Shown: positions 8,388 through 17,083 of the stretch, piece after piece
Layout: each line of letters starts with the position of its first letter
Position numbering within the stretch: the stretch's first letter is position 1
Source of the DNA: Bradyrhizobium sp. SZCCT0148
GTDB lineage: Bacteria > Pseudomonadota > Alphaproteobacteria > Rhizobiales > Xanthobacteraceae
DNA length: 64,000 nt
Direction of reading: 5' to 3'
Assembly (NCBI RefSeq): GCF_018129985.1
Contig: NZ_JAFCKT010000007.1
Coordinates: 62,001 to 126,000, forward strand
Made by a program: the position numbers and the translations under genes
Notes under the pieces: model-generated
What the model was told of the DNA's origin: nothing
The model's database searches: none
What the model saw: only the letters and a program-made list of their open reading frames with translations

Positions 8388-8915
8388 TCACGCCGCGCCG
8401 TCGCGCAGCGGCGGGTGGTAGGACAGCGCGGTATCCCAGGGAAAGAAGATCCAGGTGTCCTGCGAGACTTCCGTGATGAAGGTGTCGACCAGCGGACGTC
8501 CCATCGGCTTGGCGTAGACGGTGGCGAAATGCGCGTCGGGCAGCATCTTGCGCACCATCCTGCCGGTCTTGCCGGTGTCGACGAGGTCATCGACGATCAG
8601 CAGCCCCTTGCCGGTGCCGCCGCCGAGCTTCATGGCCTGTTCCGAAATGCCCTTGAGGACCTGGAGCTCGCCCTGCTTGTCGTGGTCGTAGCTGGCGATG
8701 CAGACCGTATCGATGACACGCACGCCGAGCTCGCGCGCCACGATCGCCGCCGGCACCAGGCCGCCGCGCGTGATCGCGATGACCGCATGGAACGGGCCGA
8801 CCTCGTTGAGCCGCCAGGTCAGCGCCCGGCAATCGCGGTGGAACTGGTCCCACGAGACCGGGAAGGCCTTGCCCGCCCGCTCCTGTGCGCTCAGTTCCGG
8901 TGCTTCACCAGCCAT
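8388..8915 (-). CDS. gpt: Xanthine(-guanine) phosphoribosyltransferase
   Basis: 175 residues, close to the usual size. The PRPP-binding motif LLIVDDLVDTGKT lies near residues 104-116, with the N-terminal AITRGGLVPAAIVAREL segment preceding it, and IFFPWDTAL near the C-terminus resembles the xanthine phosphoribosyltransferase group (FPW motif). The reaction joins PRPP and xanthine or guanine to XMP or GMP in purine salvage in the cytoplasm. Transcribed in the same direction as the CinA-type gene upstream, 36 nt apart, possibly as one unit. Confidence 0.88.
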   Translation of the reverse strand: MAGEAPELSAQERAGKAFPVSWDQFHRDCRALTWRLNEVGPFHAVIAITRGGLVPAAIVARELGVRVIDTVCIASYDHDKQGELQVLKGISEQAMKLGGGTGKGLLIVDDLVDTGKTGRMVRKMLPDAHFATVYAKPMGRPLVDTFITEVSQDTWIFFPWDTALSYHPPLRDGAA

Positions 8916-8951
8916 TGTCGTCTCCTGCTTCGCCTGCCGGCAAATTCCCTG

Positions 8952-9689
8952 CTAACGGGTGATGTTCAATCCCGCCAGCATTTCCTTCACCGCGGCCATG
9001 GCTGCCGCGAGCTTGTCCGCATCGCGCGAGCGCACCACGAGGTTGGTATTCGGCTTCTGCTCCTCGTCCATGAAGGGATAGCTGCCGATGATGGTGTCGG
9101 GATGGGCGGCGGCAATCGCGCGCAAGGGGCTGCCGATGTCGCCTTCGCGCGCGTTGGCGCGGACCGATTCGGAGAGCATGCGCACGCCGGATTTCAGCTT
9201 GGGCGAGACGATGTCCATCATCGCCTGCATGATCGAGGGCACGCCCGCCATCACGATGACATTGCCGATCTTGAAGCCGGGGGCGAGGATGGTGGCGCTC
9301 TGGATCAGCTCGGCACCGTCGGGAATGCGGGCCATGCGCAGGCGGGCCTCGTTGAGATCCTGCTCGCTCCAGCGCTCCTTGAAGCGGGCGACCACCTCCG
9401 GGTGATGGTCGATGCCGACCCCGAACGCCTTGGCGACGCTGTCGGCGGTGATGTCGTCATGGGTCGGGCCGATGCCGCCGGTGGTGAAGACATAGGTGTA
9501 ACGATGCCGCAGGGCATCCAGGGCAGCGATGATGTCGGACTCGTCGTCGGAGACGACCCGGACTTCCTTCAGGTCGATGCCGATATTGGTCAGGTATTCG
9601 GCGATGAAGCCGATATTCTTGTCCTTGGTCCGGCCGGACAGGATTTCATCCCCGATGACCAGAATGCCCGCCGTGACGATCTCGCTCAT
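8952..9689 (-). CDS. CinA/MoaB-like molybdopterin-binding domain protein
   Basis: 245 residues. The N-terminal half has the MoCF-biosynthesis fold: AGILVIGDEILSGRTKDKN, VVSDDESDIIAAL and FTTGGIGPTHDDITADSVAKAFG, which is the strongly conserved GGxGPTHDD motif of CinA/MogA. There is no C-terminal nicotinamide-mononucleotide deamidase (CinA_C) domain, so it is the short COG1058 type. Proteins of this fold bind molybdopterin or hydrolyse ADP-ribose/FAD-type pyrophosphates; which applies here cannot be judged. It lies upstream of gpt. Confidence 0.85.
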   Translation of the reverse strand: MSEIVTAGILVIGDEILSGRTKDKNIGFIAEYLTNIGIDLKEVRVVSDDESDIIAALDALRHRYTYVFTTGGIGPTHDDITADSVAKAFGVGIDHHPEVVARFKERWSEQDLNEARLRMARIPDGAELIQSATILAPGFKIGNVIVMAGVPSIMQAMMDIVSPKLKSGVRMLSESVRANAREGDIGSPLRAIAAAHPDTIIGSYPFMDEEQKPNTNLVVRSRDADKLAAAMAAVKEMLAGLNITR

Positions 9690-9911
9690 GCCTTAAGTCC
9701 CTCACCTCTGGTCTCGACTTTGCCGAGGTAACGCGTTGAAGTCACGCGGTTTTGCTACCGAAATAAGCAGTCCTCAGCCATTTTTTCAGGCAGGCTGCCA
9801 AGCATCCCCGGCAAATGCCCTCTCTCCATGCTTATCGCGCTGGCCCGCCCCTTGCTACCTCCTCAAAGTCATGCACTCTTGCCGCATGGCCAGGGAGACA
9901 CGTCGGAATCT

Positions 9912-11330
9912 ATGGCAGTCGCGTTTGACGAAATGAATATTCCGGGTGGGGACCTCCGCCCCGCCTATCAGGAGCTGGCACGCTGGCTCAAGGAGACGCC
10001 TCCCGAGGCGCTCGAATATCGCCGCCAGGAAGCCGAGCTCCTGTTCCGCCGCATCGGCATTACCTTTGCGGTCTATGGCGATTCCGAATCGACCGAGCGC
10101 CTGATCCCGTTCGACGTCATCCCGCGGATCATGTCCGGCAAGGAATGGGGGGTGCTCGAAAAGGGGCTGAAGCAGCGCGTGAAGGCGCTGAACATGTTCC
10201 TGCGCGACGTCTACCATGGCCGCGACATCCTCCGCGCCGGGATCGTGCCTGAAGATCTGATCTTCCAGAACCCGGTGTTCCGGCCCGAGATGAACGGCCA
10301 GCAGGTACCGCACGACGTCTACGTGCACATCGCCGGCATCGACATCGTCCGGGTCGATTCCAACGACTTCATCGTGCTGGAGGACAATGCGCGGACGCCG
10401 TCCGGCGTGTCCTACATGCTCGAGAACCGCGAAATCATGATGCGGTTGTTTCCGGATCTGTTCGCCCGCCACAGGGTGGCGCCGGTCGAGCGCTATCCGG
10501 ACGAGTTGCTCTCGGCGCTCCGCTCCGTCGCGCCGCTCAGCGCCTCGGGCGAGCCGACCGTCGCCCTGCTCACCCCCGGCGTCTACAACTCGGCCTATTA
10601 CGAGCACTCCTTCCTTGCCGACAAGCTCGGCATCGAGCTGGTCGAGGGCCGCGACCTCATCGTCAAGAACAACGAAGTGTTCATGCGGACGACGGAAGGG
10701 CTGAAACGGGTCGACGTGATCTATCGTCGCGTCGATGACGACTTCCTCGATCCCCTCACCTTCCGCCCCGATTCCGCGCTCGGCGTGCCCGGGCTGATGT
10801 CGGCCTATGCGGCCGGCAACATCACGCTCGCCAACGCCGTCGGCACCGGCATCGCCGACGACAAGGCGATCTACTCCTACATGCCTGACATCGTGAAGTT
10901 CTATCTCGGCGAGGAGCCGGTTCTTAAGAACGTGCAGACCTGGCGCTGCCGCGAGTCGAAGGACCTCGCCTATGTGCTGGATCATTTGAGCGAGCTCGTC
11001 GTCAAGGAGGTGCACGGCTCCGGCGGCTACGGCATGCTGATCGGGCCCGCCGCGACCAAGGCAACGATCGAAGCGTTCCGCGAGAAGCTCAAGCGCGAAC
11101 CTGAAGGCTTCATCGCGCAGCCGACGCTGGCGCTCTCGACCTGCCCGACCTGCACCGCGTCCGGCCTCGCGCCACGCCACGTGGATCTGCGGCCGTTCGT
11201 GCTGACCGGCAGCAAGAGCACCACGATCGTGCCGGGCGGGCTGACGCGCGTCGCGCTGAAGGAAGGCTCGCTCGTGGTGAATTCAAGCCAGGGCGGCGGC
11301 ACCAAGGACACCTGGATTTTGGACGAGTAG
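9912..11330 (+). CDS. Circularly permuted ATP-grasp protein of the Anbu locus
   Basis: 472 residues from ATG 9912 (MAVAFDEMNIPGGDLRPAYQ), which I prefer because alphaproteobacterial homologues begin this way; an upstream extension of 28 residues has no similarity I recognise. The protein belongs to the circularly permuted ATP-grasp type 2 family (formerly DUF404/DUF407): RRIGITFAVYG, VLEDNARTPSGVSYMLENRE, FMRTTEGLKRVDVIYRRVDDDFLDP and VKEVHGSGGYGMLIGP are family blocks. ATP-grasp enzymes form amide or peptide bonds through acyl phosphates. First of a tight pair with the alpha-E gene (4-nt gap) and part of the Anbu neighbourhood, for which comparative genomics has predicted a peptide-forming or protein-tagging function. 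Confidence 0.9.
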   Translation: MAVAFDEMNIPGGDLRPAYQELARWLKETPPEALEYRRQEAELLFRRIGITFAVYGDSESTERLIPFDVIPRIMSGKEWGVLEKGLKQRVKALNMFLRDVYHGRDILRAGIVPEDLIFQNPVFRPEMNGQQVPHDVYVHIAGIDIVRVDSNDFIVLEDNARTPSGVSYMLENREIMMRLFPDLFARHRVAPVERYPDELLSALRSVAPLSASGEPTVALLTPGVYNSAYYEHSFLADKLGIELVEGRDLIVKNNEVFMRTTEGLKRVDVIYRRVDDDFLDPLTFRPDSALGVPGLMSAYAAGNITLANAVGTGIADDKAIYSYMPDIVKFYLGEEPVLKNVQTWRCRESKDLAYVLDHLSELVVKEVHGSGGYGMLIGPAATKATIEAFREKLKREPEGFIAQPTLALSTCPTCTASGLAPRHVDLRPFVLTGSKSTTIVPGGLTRVALKEGSLVVNSSQGGGTKDTWILDE

Positions 11331-11334
11331 AGAG

Positions 11335-12279
11335 ATGCTGTCGCGTACCGCCGAAAACCTCTACTGGCTCGCCCGCTACGTCGAACGGGCCGAATATCTC
11401 GCGCGCACCATCGATGCGACGCTACGGGTCACCGCACTTCCCGCCGCCTATATCGGCAAGACCAATGAATGGGACTCGGCGCTGCTCACCGCCGGCGTCG
11501 CCGCCAGCTTCTATCAGACCTACGAGGAAGCCAACGAGCACAACGTCGTCGACTACCTCTCGTTCTCCGTGGACAATCCGTCCTCGATCCGGAACTGCAT
11601 CGAGGCGGCGCGGCTGAACTCGCGCTCGGTGCGCACGGCGCTGACGAGCGAGATGTGGGACACGATCAACTCGGCGTGGATCGAGCTTCAGGCGGTCTGG
11701 AGCAAGGGCACCTCGACGCGCGAGGATTTGGCAAAGTTCCTGCGTTTCGTCCAGGAGACCTCGCTGCGCTTCGACGGCTCGGCCTACCGGACCATGCTTC
11801 GCAACGATGCCTACTGGTTCTCCCGGCTCGGCCTGCATCTGGAGCGCGCCGACAACACCGCGCGCATTCTCGACGTGAAGTATCACGTGCTGCTGCCCGA
11901 AGAGGAGCACGTCGGCGGCCCGCTGGACTTCTACCAGTGGAGCTCGATCCTGCGCTCGGTGTCGGCGCTGACGGCCTATCACTGGGTCTATCGCGAAACG
12001 CTCAAACCGTGGCTGGTCGCGGATCTGCTCATCCTCAACAGCACGCTGCCGCGCTCGCTGGCGAGCTGCTACGACAATCTCGTGCGCAATCTCGACCAGA
12101 TCGGCGTTGCCTATGGCCGCCAGGGCCCGGCCCAGCGCCACGCCCGCGGCATCCGCAACCGGCTCGAACACAGCAATATGAACGACATCTTCCAGCATGG
12201 CGTGCATGAATTCATTCAGGAATTCATCACGGACAATTCCAGGCTGGGCGAAATCATCACGAAGCAGTATCTGATCTGA
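11335..12279 (+). CDS. Alpha-E domain protein (formerly DUF403)
   Basis: 314 residues. MLSRTAENLYWLARYVERAEYLARTID is characteristic of the alpha-E family, an all-helical domain with conserved Arg/Glu residues; LGLHLERADNTARILD near residue 165-180 and the C-terminal FIQEFITDNSRLG are further family blocks. The biochemical function is unknown. The gene follows the ATP-grasp gene by 4 nt, an association known across bacteria, and in some genomes the two domains are fused, so a joint reaction is likely. The protein looks cytoplasmic with no signal peptide. Confidence 0.9.
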   Translation: MLSRTAENLYWLARYVERAEYLARTIDATLRVTALPAAYIGKTNEWDSALLTAGVAASFYQTYEEANEHNVVDYLSFSVDNPSSIRNCIEAARLNSRSVRTALTSEMWDTINSAWIELQAVWSKGTSTREDLAKFLRFVQETSLRFDGSAYRTMLRNDAYWFSRLGLHLERADNTARILDVKYHVLLPEEEHVGGPLDFYQWSSILRSVSALTAYHWVYRETLKPWLVADLLILNSTLPRSLASCYDNLVRNLDQIGVAYGRQGPAQRHARGIRNRLEHSNMNDIFQHGVHEFIQEFITDNSRLGEIITKQYLI

Positions 12280-12307
12280 TGTCCCTCGACTGACGGAATA
12301 GGGTACC

Positions 12308-12395
12308 GTCATGGCCGGCTCGTCCCGGCCATCCACGTCCTTGCTTTCGCGCGACGAGGAGGAACGTGGATGCCCGGGACGAGCCCGGGCATGAC
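12308..12395. repeat. Intergenic palindromic repeat, family D
   Basis: GTCATGGCCGGCTCGTCCCG at the left is inverted against CGGGACGAGCCCGGGCATGAC at the right, with inner CCACGTCC / GGAACGTGG. A second copy lies at 49297-49380. It separates the alpha-E and transglutaminase genes. Confidence 0.82.
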
Positions 12396-12446
12396 GATCT
12401 TCTTTGCGGCGACAGTCGGGCCCAACAACGAACGACACGGTCCACC

Positions 12447-13295
12447 ATGCGCCTGCGAATCCTGCACACGACGACCTATCGCTACGAGCCGCCGGCCACC
12501 AGCGTGATCCAGATCCTGCGCATGACCCCGTGCAGCCATGACGGGCAATATGTTGCGGAATGGCAGATCGACGTCTCCACCGACACCAGGCTCGATGCCC
12601 ACGAGGACGCGTTCGGCAACGTCACCCATGTGCTGTCCTGCGGGCCCGTCGGCGACATCAAGATCACCGCCGAGGGCTTGATCGAAACCCACGACACCGG
12701 CGGCGTGCTGCGCGGTACCGACGAGCGCTTCCCCGCGGGCATGTTCCTGCGCACCACCGACCTCACCTCGGCCAATCCGGCGATGATGGCGGTCGCGCGC
12801 CAGTTGCGCAGCGAGGCCGAGAGCGACACGCTCGGCTTCCTGCACACGCTGATGACGGAGATCAGCGATCACATGACGTTCGACGAGGACCCGACCAACA
12901 GCGGCACGTCGGCCGCCGAGGCGTTCACGCTCAAGCGCGGCGTCTGCCAGGACTATGCGCACATATTCATCGCCTGCGCCCGCACCAGCGGCGTGCCGGC
13001 GCGCTTCGTCTCCGGCCACTTCCTGCGCTCGGACGGCACGGTGCATCAGAACGCCGGCCATGCCTGGGCTGAAGCCTATGTGCCCGATCTCGGCTGGGTC
13101 GGCTTCGATCCCGCCTACTCCATCTGCGCCACCGATGCCCATGTCCGCGTCGCGATCGGGCTCGACTATCTTGGCGCAGCCCCGGTGCGTGGCACCCGCT
13201 ATGGCGGCGGCGCCGAGACGCTGACGGTGGCGGTCAAGGTCGAGCAGGCCAGCCGCGGCGGGCCGTCGCAATCGCAATCCCAGCGACAGAGCTAG
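12447..13295 (+). CDS. Transglutaminase-like cysteine protease/transferase of the Anbu locus
   Basis: 282 residues from ATG 12447. The protein has an N-terminal beta domain (LRILHTTTYRYEPPATSV, the bacterial transglutaminase N-terminal region) followed by the transglutaminase core with the triad Cys167 (KRGVCQDYAH), His205 (NAGHAWAEA) and Asp221 (GFDPAY). The fold carries out thiol-dependent cleavage or formation of amide bonds. No signal peptide is visible, so it is probably cytoplasmic. It lies in the same direction as the ATP-grasp and alpha-E genes and upstream of the Anbu gene; this gene set is a known conserved association. The C-terminus ends in a Ser/Gln-rich tail (SQSQSQRQS). Confidence 0.9.
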   Translation: MRLRILHTTTYRYEPPATSVIQILRMTPCSHDGQYVAEWQIDVSTDTRLDAHEDAFGNVTHVLSCGPVGDIKITAEGLIETHDTGGVLRGTDERFPAGMFLRTTDLTSANPAMMAVARQLRSEAESDTLGFLHTLMTEISDHMTFDEDPTNSGTSAAEAFTLKRGVCQDYAHIFIACARTSGVPARFVSGHFLRSDGTVHQNAGHAWAEAYVPDLGWVGFDPAYSICATDAHVRVAIGLDYLGAAPVRGTRYGGGAETLTVAVKVEQASRGGPSQSQSQRQS

Positions 13296-13325
13296 CACAG
13301 CCGTCCGAACGCACCGGCCGTGCTA
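13293..13325 (+). other. Imperfect inverted repeat at the transglutaminase stop codon
   Basis: TAGCAC-A-GCC and GGC-C-GTGCTA are inverted around 13 nt; the left arm includes the TAG stop codon. There is no T-run, so it is not a standard terminator; it may be an mRNA-stabilising or attenuating hairpin before the AhpD-like gene. Confidence 0.35.
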
Positions 13326-13363
13326 CACTCGCGGGGATCAGACCTGTCCCTGCGAGGTACTCC

Positions 13364-13771
13364 ATGGCAACCGTCAAGCTGCTTTCGGACGATGAGCTCT
13401 CTTCTGAGGCGCGCGCCGTCTTCGACGATATCCGCAAGGTGCGGAAGTCGGATTTCGTCAACAATTTCTGGCGCGCGCTGGCGCATGATCCGAAGACGCT
13501 GCGGAGGACGTGGGAGAGCATCAAGGAGGTCATGGCTCCCGGCGCGCTCGATCCCAAGGTCAAGGAGATGCTCTATGTCGCGGTGTCGATCGCGCATGGC
13601 TGCAGCTACTGCATTCACTCCCACACCGCCGCCGCGCGGTCCAAGGGCATGACCGAAGCCGAATACGCCGAGATGCTCGCCATCGTCGGCATGGCCGCGG
13701 AGACCAACCGGCTGGTCACCGCACTCGGCGTGCCGGTCGACGAGGCATTCCTGGTCGACGCGGCCGATTAG
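13364..13771 (+). CDS. AhpD-like carboxymuconolactone decarboxylase family protein
   Basis: 135 residues. The CxxC motif of AhpD-type proteins is present as Cys80/Cys83 in HGCSYCIHSHTAAA, with His87 four residues after the second Cys, the usual proton-relay arrangement. The family includes disulfide reductases supporting peroxidase activity and gamma-carboxymuconolactone decarboxylase; the CxxC points to the redox type. A GAGG-containing ribosome site lies upstream. It lies between the transglutaminase and the Anbu gene in the same direction; whether it takes part in that system or is a local insertion cannot be told. Confidence 0.85.
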   Translation: MATVKLLSDDELSSEARAVFDDIRKVRKSDFVNNFWRALAHDPKTLRRTWESIKEVMAPGALDPKVKEMLYVAVSIAHGCSYCIHSHTAAARSKGMTEAEYAEMLAIVGMAAETNRLVTALGVPVDEAFLVDAAD

Positions 13772-13786
13772 GTGCTGTCTCACGCT

Positions 13787-13824
13787 GTCATTCCGGGCTC
13801 GCGACTTTGTCGCCCCGGAATGAC
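13787..13824. repeat. Short family A palindrome
   Basis: GTCATTCCGGGCTCGCGAC runs into GTCGCCCCGGAATGAC with only a TTT centre; a compact hairpin-forming remnant of the longer family A element, between the AhpD-like and Anbu genes. Confidence 0.75.
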
Positions 13825-13906
13825 GACCTCCCCGCGGGAATCGGGGGTTGGACCTGCCCCCTGAAATTGGCTAGTAATTCCGCGCAAACGCCTTCGGGGA
13901 CTGGAA

Positions 13907-14665
13907 ATGACCTATTGTTGCGGAATCCTGGTTCGGGACGGTCTGGTGATGATCGCCGATACCCGCACCAATGCCGGGCTCGACAACGTCTCGACCTTCC
14001 GCAAGCTGCATATCTTCTCGAAGCCCGGCGACCGCATCATGGCGATCGCCAGCGCCGGCAACCTCGCCATCAGCCAGTCGGTGCTGTCGACGCTGACCGA
14101 AGGGCTGGAGGATCCCACCACGGGCGAGATCGAGACGCTGATGAACGCGCCGACCATGTTCCAGGCCGCCCAGCGCATTGGCCGGGCGATCCGGGCCGTG
14201 CACGCGACCGAGGGCCCGGCGCTGAAGTCGGAAGACGTCTCCTTCGACGTCTCGTTCCTGTTCGGCGGCCAGATCAAGGGCGCGCGCATGCGGCTGTTCA
14301 TGGTCTACACCGCGGGCAACTTCATCGAGTGCACAACCGATACACCCTACTTGCAGATCGGCGAGCACAAATACGGCAAGCCGGTGCTCGACCGCGCCAT
14401 GCATTACGACGTCGAGCTTTACGAGGCGCTGAAGACCGGCCTGATCTCGATGGACTCGACCATGCGTTCCAATCTCGGCGTCGGCCTTCCCATCGACGTG
14501 CTGGTGGTGCGCGCCGACGCCTGCGATGCCGACCTCAACCACCGCATCGAGGCTGGCGAGCCCTACTTCCACGACCTGCGCTCGCGCTGGTCGGCGGCGC
14601 TGCGCGCGGCGCACCAGAACATTCCGCGGCCGCCCTACAAGAACGAAAAAGAACCGAAGACCTGA
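13907..14665 (+). CDS. Anbu, bacterial proteasome-type peptidase
   Basis: 252 residues. The N-terminus MTYCCGILVRDGLVMIADTR is the Anbu (ancestral beta-subunit, COG3484) signature: Met removal would expose Thr2 as the N-terminal nucleophile, and the partner residues Asp18 (IADTRTN) and Lys33 (FRKLHIF) are in the proteasome-fold positions. Anbu proteins are cytoplasmic, self-compartmentalised Ntn hydrolases; described members assemble into open helical or ring-like particles. Gene neighbours (circularly permuted ATP-grasp, alpha-E, transglutaminase) are those repeatedly found with Anbu. The C-terminus is charged (KNEKEPKT). There is no ATPase unfoldase gene next to it, unlike HslUV. Substrates are unknown. 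Confidence 0.93.
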   Translation: MTYCCGILVRDGLVMIADTRTNAGLDNVSTFRKLHIFSKPGDRIMAIASAGNLAISQSVLSTLTEGLEDPTTGEIETLMNAPTMFQAAQRIGRAIRAVHATEGPALKSEDVSFDVSFLFGGQIKGARMRLFMVYTAGNFIECTTDTPYLQIGEHKYGKPVLDRAMHYDVELYEALKTGLISMDSTMRSNLGVGLPIDVLVVRADACDADLNHRIEAGEPYFHDLRSRWSAALRAAHQNIPRPPYKNEKEPKT

Positions 14666-14689
14666 CAGCATGAGAAAAGGCAGGAAACG

Positions 14690-15448
14690 ATGAGTGAAGC
14701 AAAGAAGATTGCGCTGGTGACGGGCGCCGGCACCGGTGTCGGGCGCGCCGCGTCGCTGGCCTTGATGAACATCGGCTTCACCGTGGTGCTGGTCGGGCGC
14801 CGGCTCGACATGCTCGAGGAGACCGCAAAGCTCGGCCCCGCCGGCAAAAGCCTGTGCGTCACCGCCGACATGACCAAGCCGGACCAGATCGCCGCGCTGT
14901 TCGACAAGGTGAAGGCGACCTATGGCCGCCTCGACGTGCTGTTCAACAATGCCGGCATGGGCGCACCCGCCGTGCCGTTCGAGGATCTCAGCCTCGAGCA
15001 GTGGCAGGCGGTGGTGAACACCAACCTCACCGGCCCGTTCCTGTGCACCCAGCACGCCTTCCGTATCATGAAGGACCAGAGCCCGCGCGGCGGCCGCATC
15101 ATCAACAACGGCTCGATCTCGGCGCATGCGCCGCGCCCGTTCTCGGCGGCCTACACCTCGACCAAGCACGCCATCACCGGCCTGACCAAGGCGAGCAATC
15201 TCGACGGCCGCATGTACGACATCGCGGTCGGCCAGGTCGACATCGGCAATGCGGCAACGCCGATGACCGACCGCATGGTCAACGGCCCCGGCGTGCTGCA
15301 GCCGGACGGCACCACCAAGCACGAACCGCGCATGGACGCCAAGTCAGTCGGCGATGCCGTCGCCTACATGGCCGGCCTGCCGCTCGACGCCAACGTGCTG
15401 ACGATGACGGTGATGGCGACCAAGATGCCGTTCGTCGGACGCGGCTGA
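14690..15448 (+). CDS. SDR-family oxidoreductase
   Basis: 252 residues. The cofactor loop VTGAGTGVGRAASL (residues 10-23), the NNAGMGAP segment, NGSISAH with the catalytic Ser and YTSTKHA with the Tyr-x3-Lys pair identify a classical short-chain dehydrogenase. GRRLD after the second strand suggests NADP(H) preference. AGGAAA precedes the ATG. The gene is 24 nt after the Anbu gene in the same direction, so it may be co-transcribed; a functional link to Anbu is not established. The substrate is unknown. Confidence 0.9.
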   Translation: MSEAKKIALVTGAGTGVGRAASLALMNIGFTVVLVGRRLDMLEETAKLGPAGKSLCVTADMTKPDQIAALFDKVKATYGRLDVLFNNAGMGAPAVPFEDLSLEQWQAVVNTNLTGPFLCTQHAFRIMKDQSPRGGRIINNGSISAHAPRPFSAAYTSTKHAITGLTKASNLDGRMYDIAVGQVDIGNAATPMTDRMVNGPGVLQPDGTTKHEPRMDAKSVGDAVAYMAGLPLDANVLTMTVMATKMPFVGRG

Positions 15449-15543
15449 CGCTAAATTTGCGAAAACAACCCCATGCACAGTAGGGATCTCATTGATTCCT
15501 CTGTGCTTTTTCCGCAGCTTTTTGAGACGATTCAGCTCTCTGG

Positions 15544-15684
15544 TCTCGTGTCCCGAACGGGGCGCGGCATGCAATGACGCGCTGCTGAGCCGTGGCCCAT
15601 GCCCTCCGCGATCTCGTGGATGGCCTTCCGGGTCTTGGCTCTGCGCCGCAACGCAAATGCGTTGCCGCTTGTCCGGGACACGAG
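15544..15684. repeat. Intergenic palindromic repeat, family E
   Basis: TCTCGTGTCCCG at the left is inverted against CGGGACACGAG at the right, about 120 nt apart, with AACGCAAATGCGTT as a small inner palindrome near the right side. It occupies most of the 243-nt gap between two converging genes (SDR and MFS). Confidence 0.65.
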
Positions 15685-15691
15685 CCTTCCC

Positions 15692-16945
15692 CTACTCCAG
15701 GCTTTCCACCTTCCGCAGGCTCGGAAACAGCTTCATCCACAACAGCGCCACCGCAACCGTGGCGACGCCGCCGAGCACGGCGGCCGGCATGGCGCCGAGC
15801 AGCGCGGCGGCCACCCCGCTTTCGAACTGGCCGAGCTGGTTCGAGGCGTTGATAAAGAGGAAGTTCACTGCGCCGACCCGGCCGCGCATCTCGTCGGGCG
15901 TGGACAGCTGCACCAGCGAGAAGCGGATCACGACGCTGATCGTATCGGCGGCACCGAGCACGGCGAGCGACAGCACCGACAGCCACATCCAGGACGAAAG
16001 CGCGAACACGATGGTGGCGAGGCCGAACACGATCACGGCCTGGAACATGCGCAGGCCCACGTGCCGTGAGATGGCGTAACGCGCCAGCACCATGGTCATC
16101 AGGAGCGCGCCGACTGCGGGCGCGGCGCGCAGCACGCCGAGCCCGACCGGGCCGGTCTGCAGGATGTCGCGGGCATAGATCGGCAGCAGCGCGGTGACGC
16201 CGCCGAACAGCACCGCAAACAAATCGAGCGAGATGGTACCGAGGATCGCCGGATTGCTGCGGATGAAGCGGACTCCGGCAAAGATGTTGTCCGAATCCGT
16301 TCCCTCCTTCGCGACGGCCTGCGGGCGCGGCCGGATGAAACCGGTCAGGATCATTCCCAAAATCCAGAACAGCACCATCATGGCATAGGCCAGATGCGGA
16401 GCGACCGCATAGGCGAAGCCGCCGAGCGCGGGCCCCGTGATGGTCGCGACCTGCGCTGCGCCGCTGGAGACGGCGGTGGCGCGCTGCAGCGAGCCCTGCG
16501 GCGCGATCAGCGGCAGCAGCGCCGCCGTGGTCGGGCTCTCGAACGCGCCTGCAATGCCGAGCACGAAGGTCGCGATGAAGATCTGCACCTCGCCGACTGC
16601 GCCGAGATAGGTGATGATTGCGAGATAGAGCGCGGTCGCGGCCTCGGCGAACTGGCAAAGCTGGACCACGCGCTTGCGCTCATAGCGGTCCGCGGCATGA
16701 CCGGCGACGAACACCAGGAGCGCGGTGGGCAGGAACTGAACGAGGCCGACCATGCCGAGATCGAAGGCCGAGCCGGTGAGATCGTAGATCTGCCAGCCGA
16801 TCGCGACCGCCGCGATCTGGCTGGAAAAGCGCGACAGGCTGCGCGAGAGCACGAAGAACAGGAAGGCGCGGTGGGTCAGGAGTTGGCCGGCGGTCACCGG
16901 CGGATTCACGGCTGCTGGCTGCTCTGGCATCGCCTGTTGGATCAC
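15692..16945 (-). CDS. MFS transporter (EntS-like, MFS_3 family)
   Basis: 417 residues with about 12 hydrophobic segments. FLFFVLSRSLSRFSSQIAAVAIGWQIYDLT is the first helix and signature of the MFS_3/EntS-type exporters, and GHAADRYERKRV is the conserved cytoplasmic loop between helices 2 and 3 with the G-x3-DR-x-x-R/KR pattern. DEMRGRVGAVN is the corresponding loop of the second half. The protein should sit in the inner membrane and export an unknown compound by proton antiport. It is divergent from the nucleoside transporter gene. Confidence 0.88.
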   Translation of the reverse strand: MIQQAMPEQPAAVNPPVTAGQLLTHRAFLFFVLSRSLSRFSSQIAAVAIGWQIYDLTGSAFDLGMVGLVQFLPTALLVFVAGHAADRYERKRVVQLCQFAEAATALYLAIITYLGAVGEVQIFIATFVLGIAGAFESPTTAALLPLIAPQGSLQRATAVSSGAAQVATITGPALGGFAYAVAPHLAYAMMVLFWILGMILTGFIRPRPQAVAKEGTDSDNIFAGVRFIRSNPAILGTISLDLFAVLFGGVTALLPIYARDILQTGPVGLGVLRAAPAVGALLMTMVLARYAISRHVGLRMFQAVIVFGLATIVFALSSWMWLSVLSLAVLGAADTISVVIRFSLVQLSTPDEMRGRVGAVNFLFINASNQLGQFESGVAAALLGAMPAAVLGGVATVAVALLWMKLFPSLRKVESLE

Positions 16946-17083
16946 CCCTGAGCGTCGCTCTCTTCGATGCCTCCCGCGTGGCTGACGCAGACCGGCTTGT
17001 CAACAGCGGGACGGCCAACACCATTCCCGGCATTGCCTTTGCAGCGCAGGCGCGGCCATAATCATTGAGGGTTTGGGGACATC

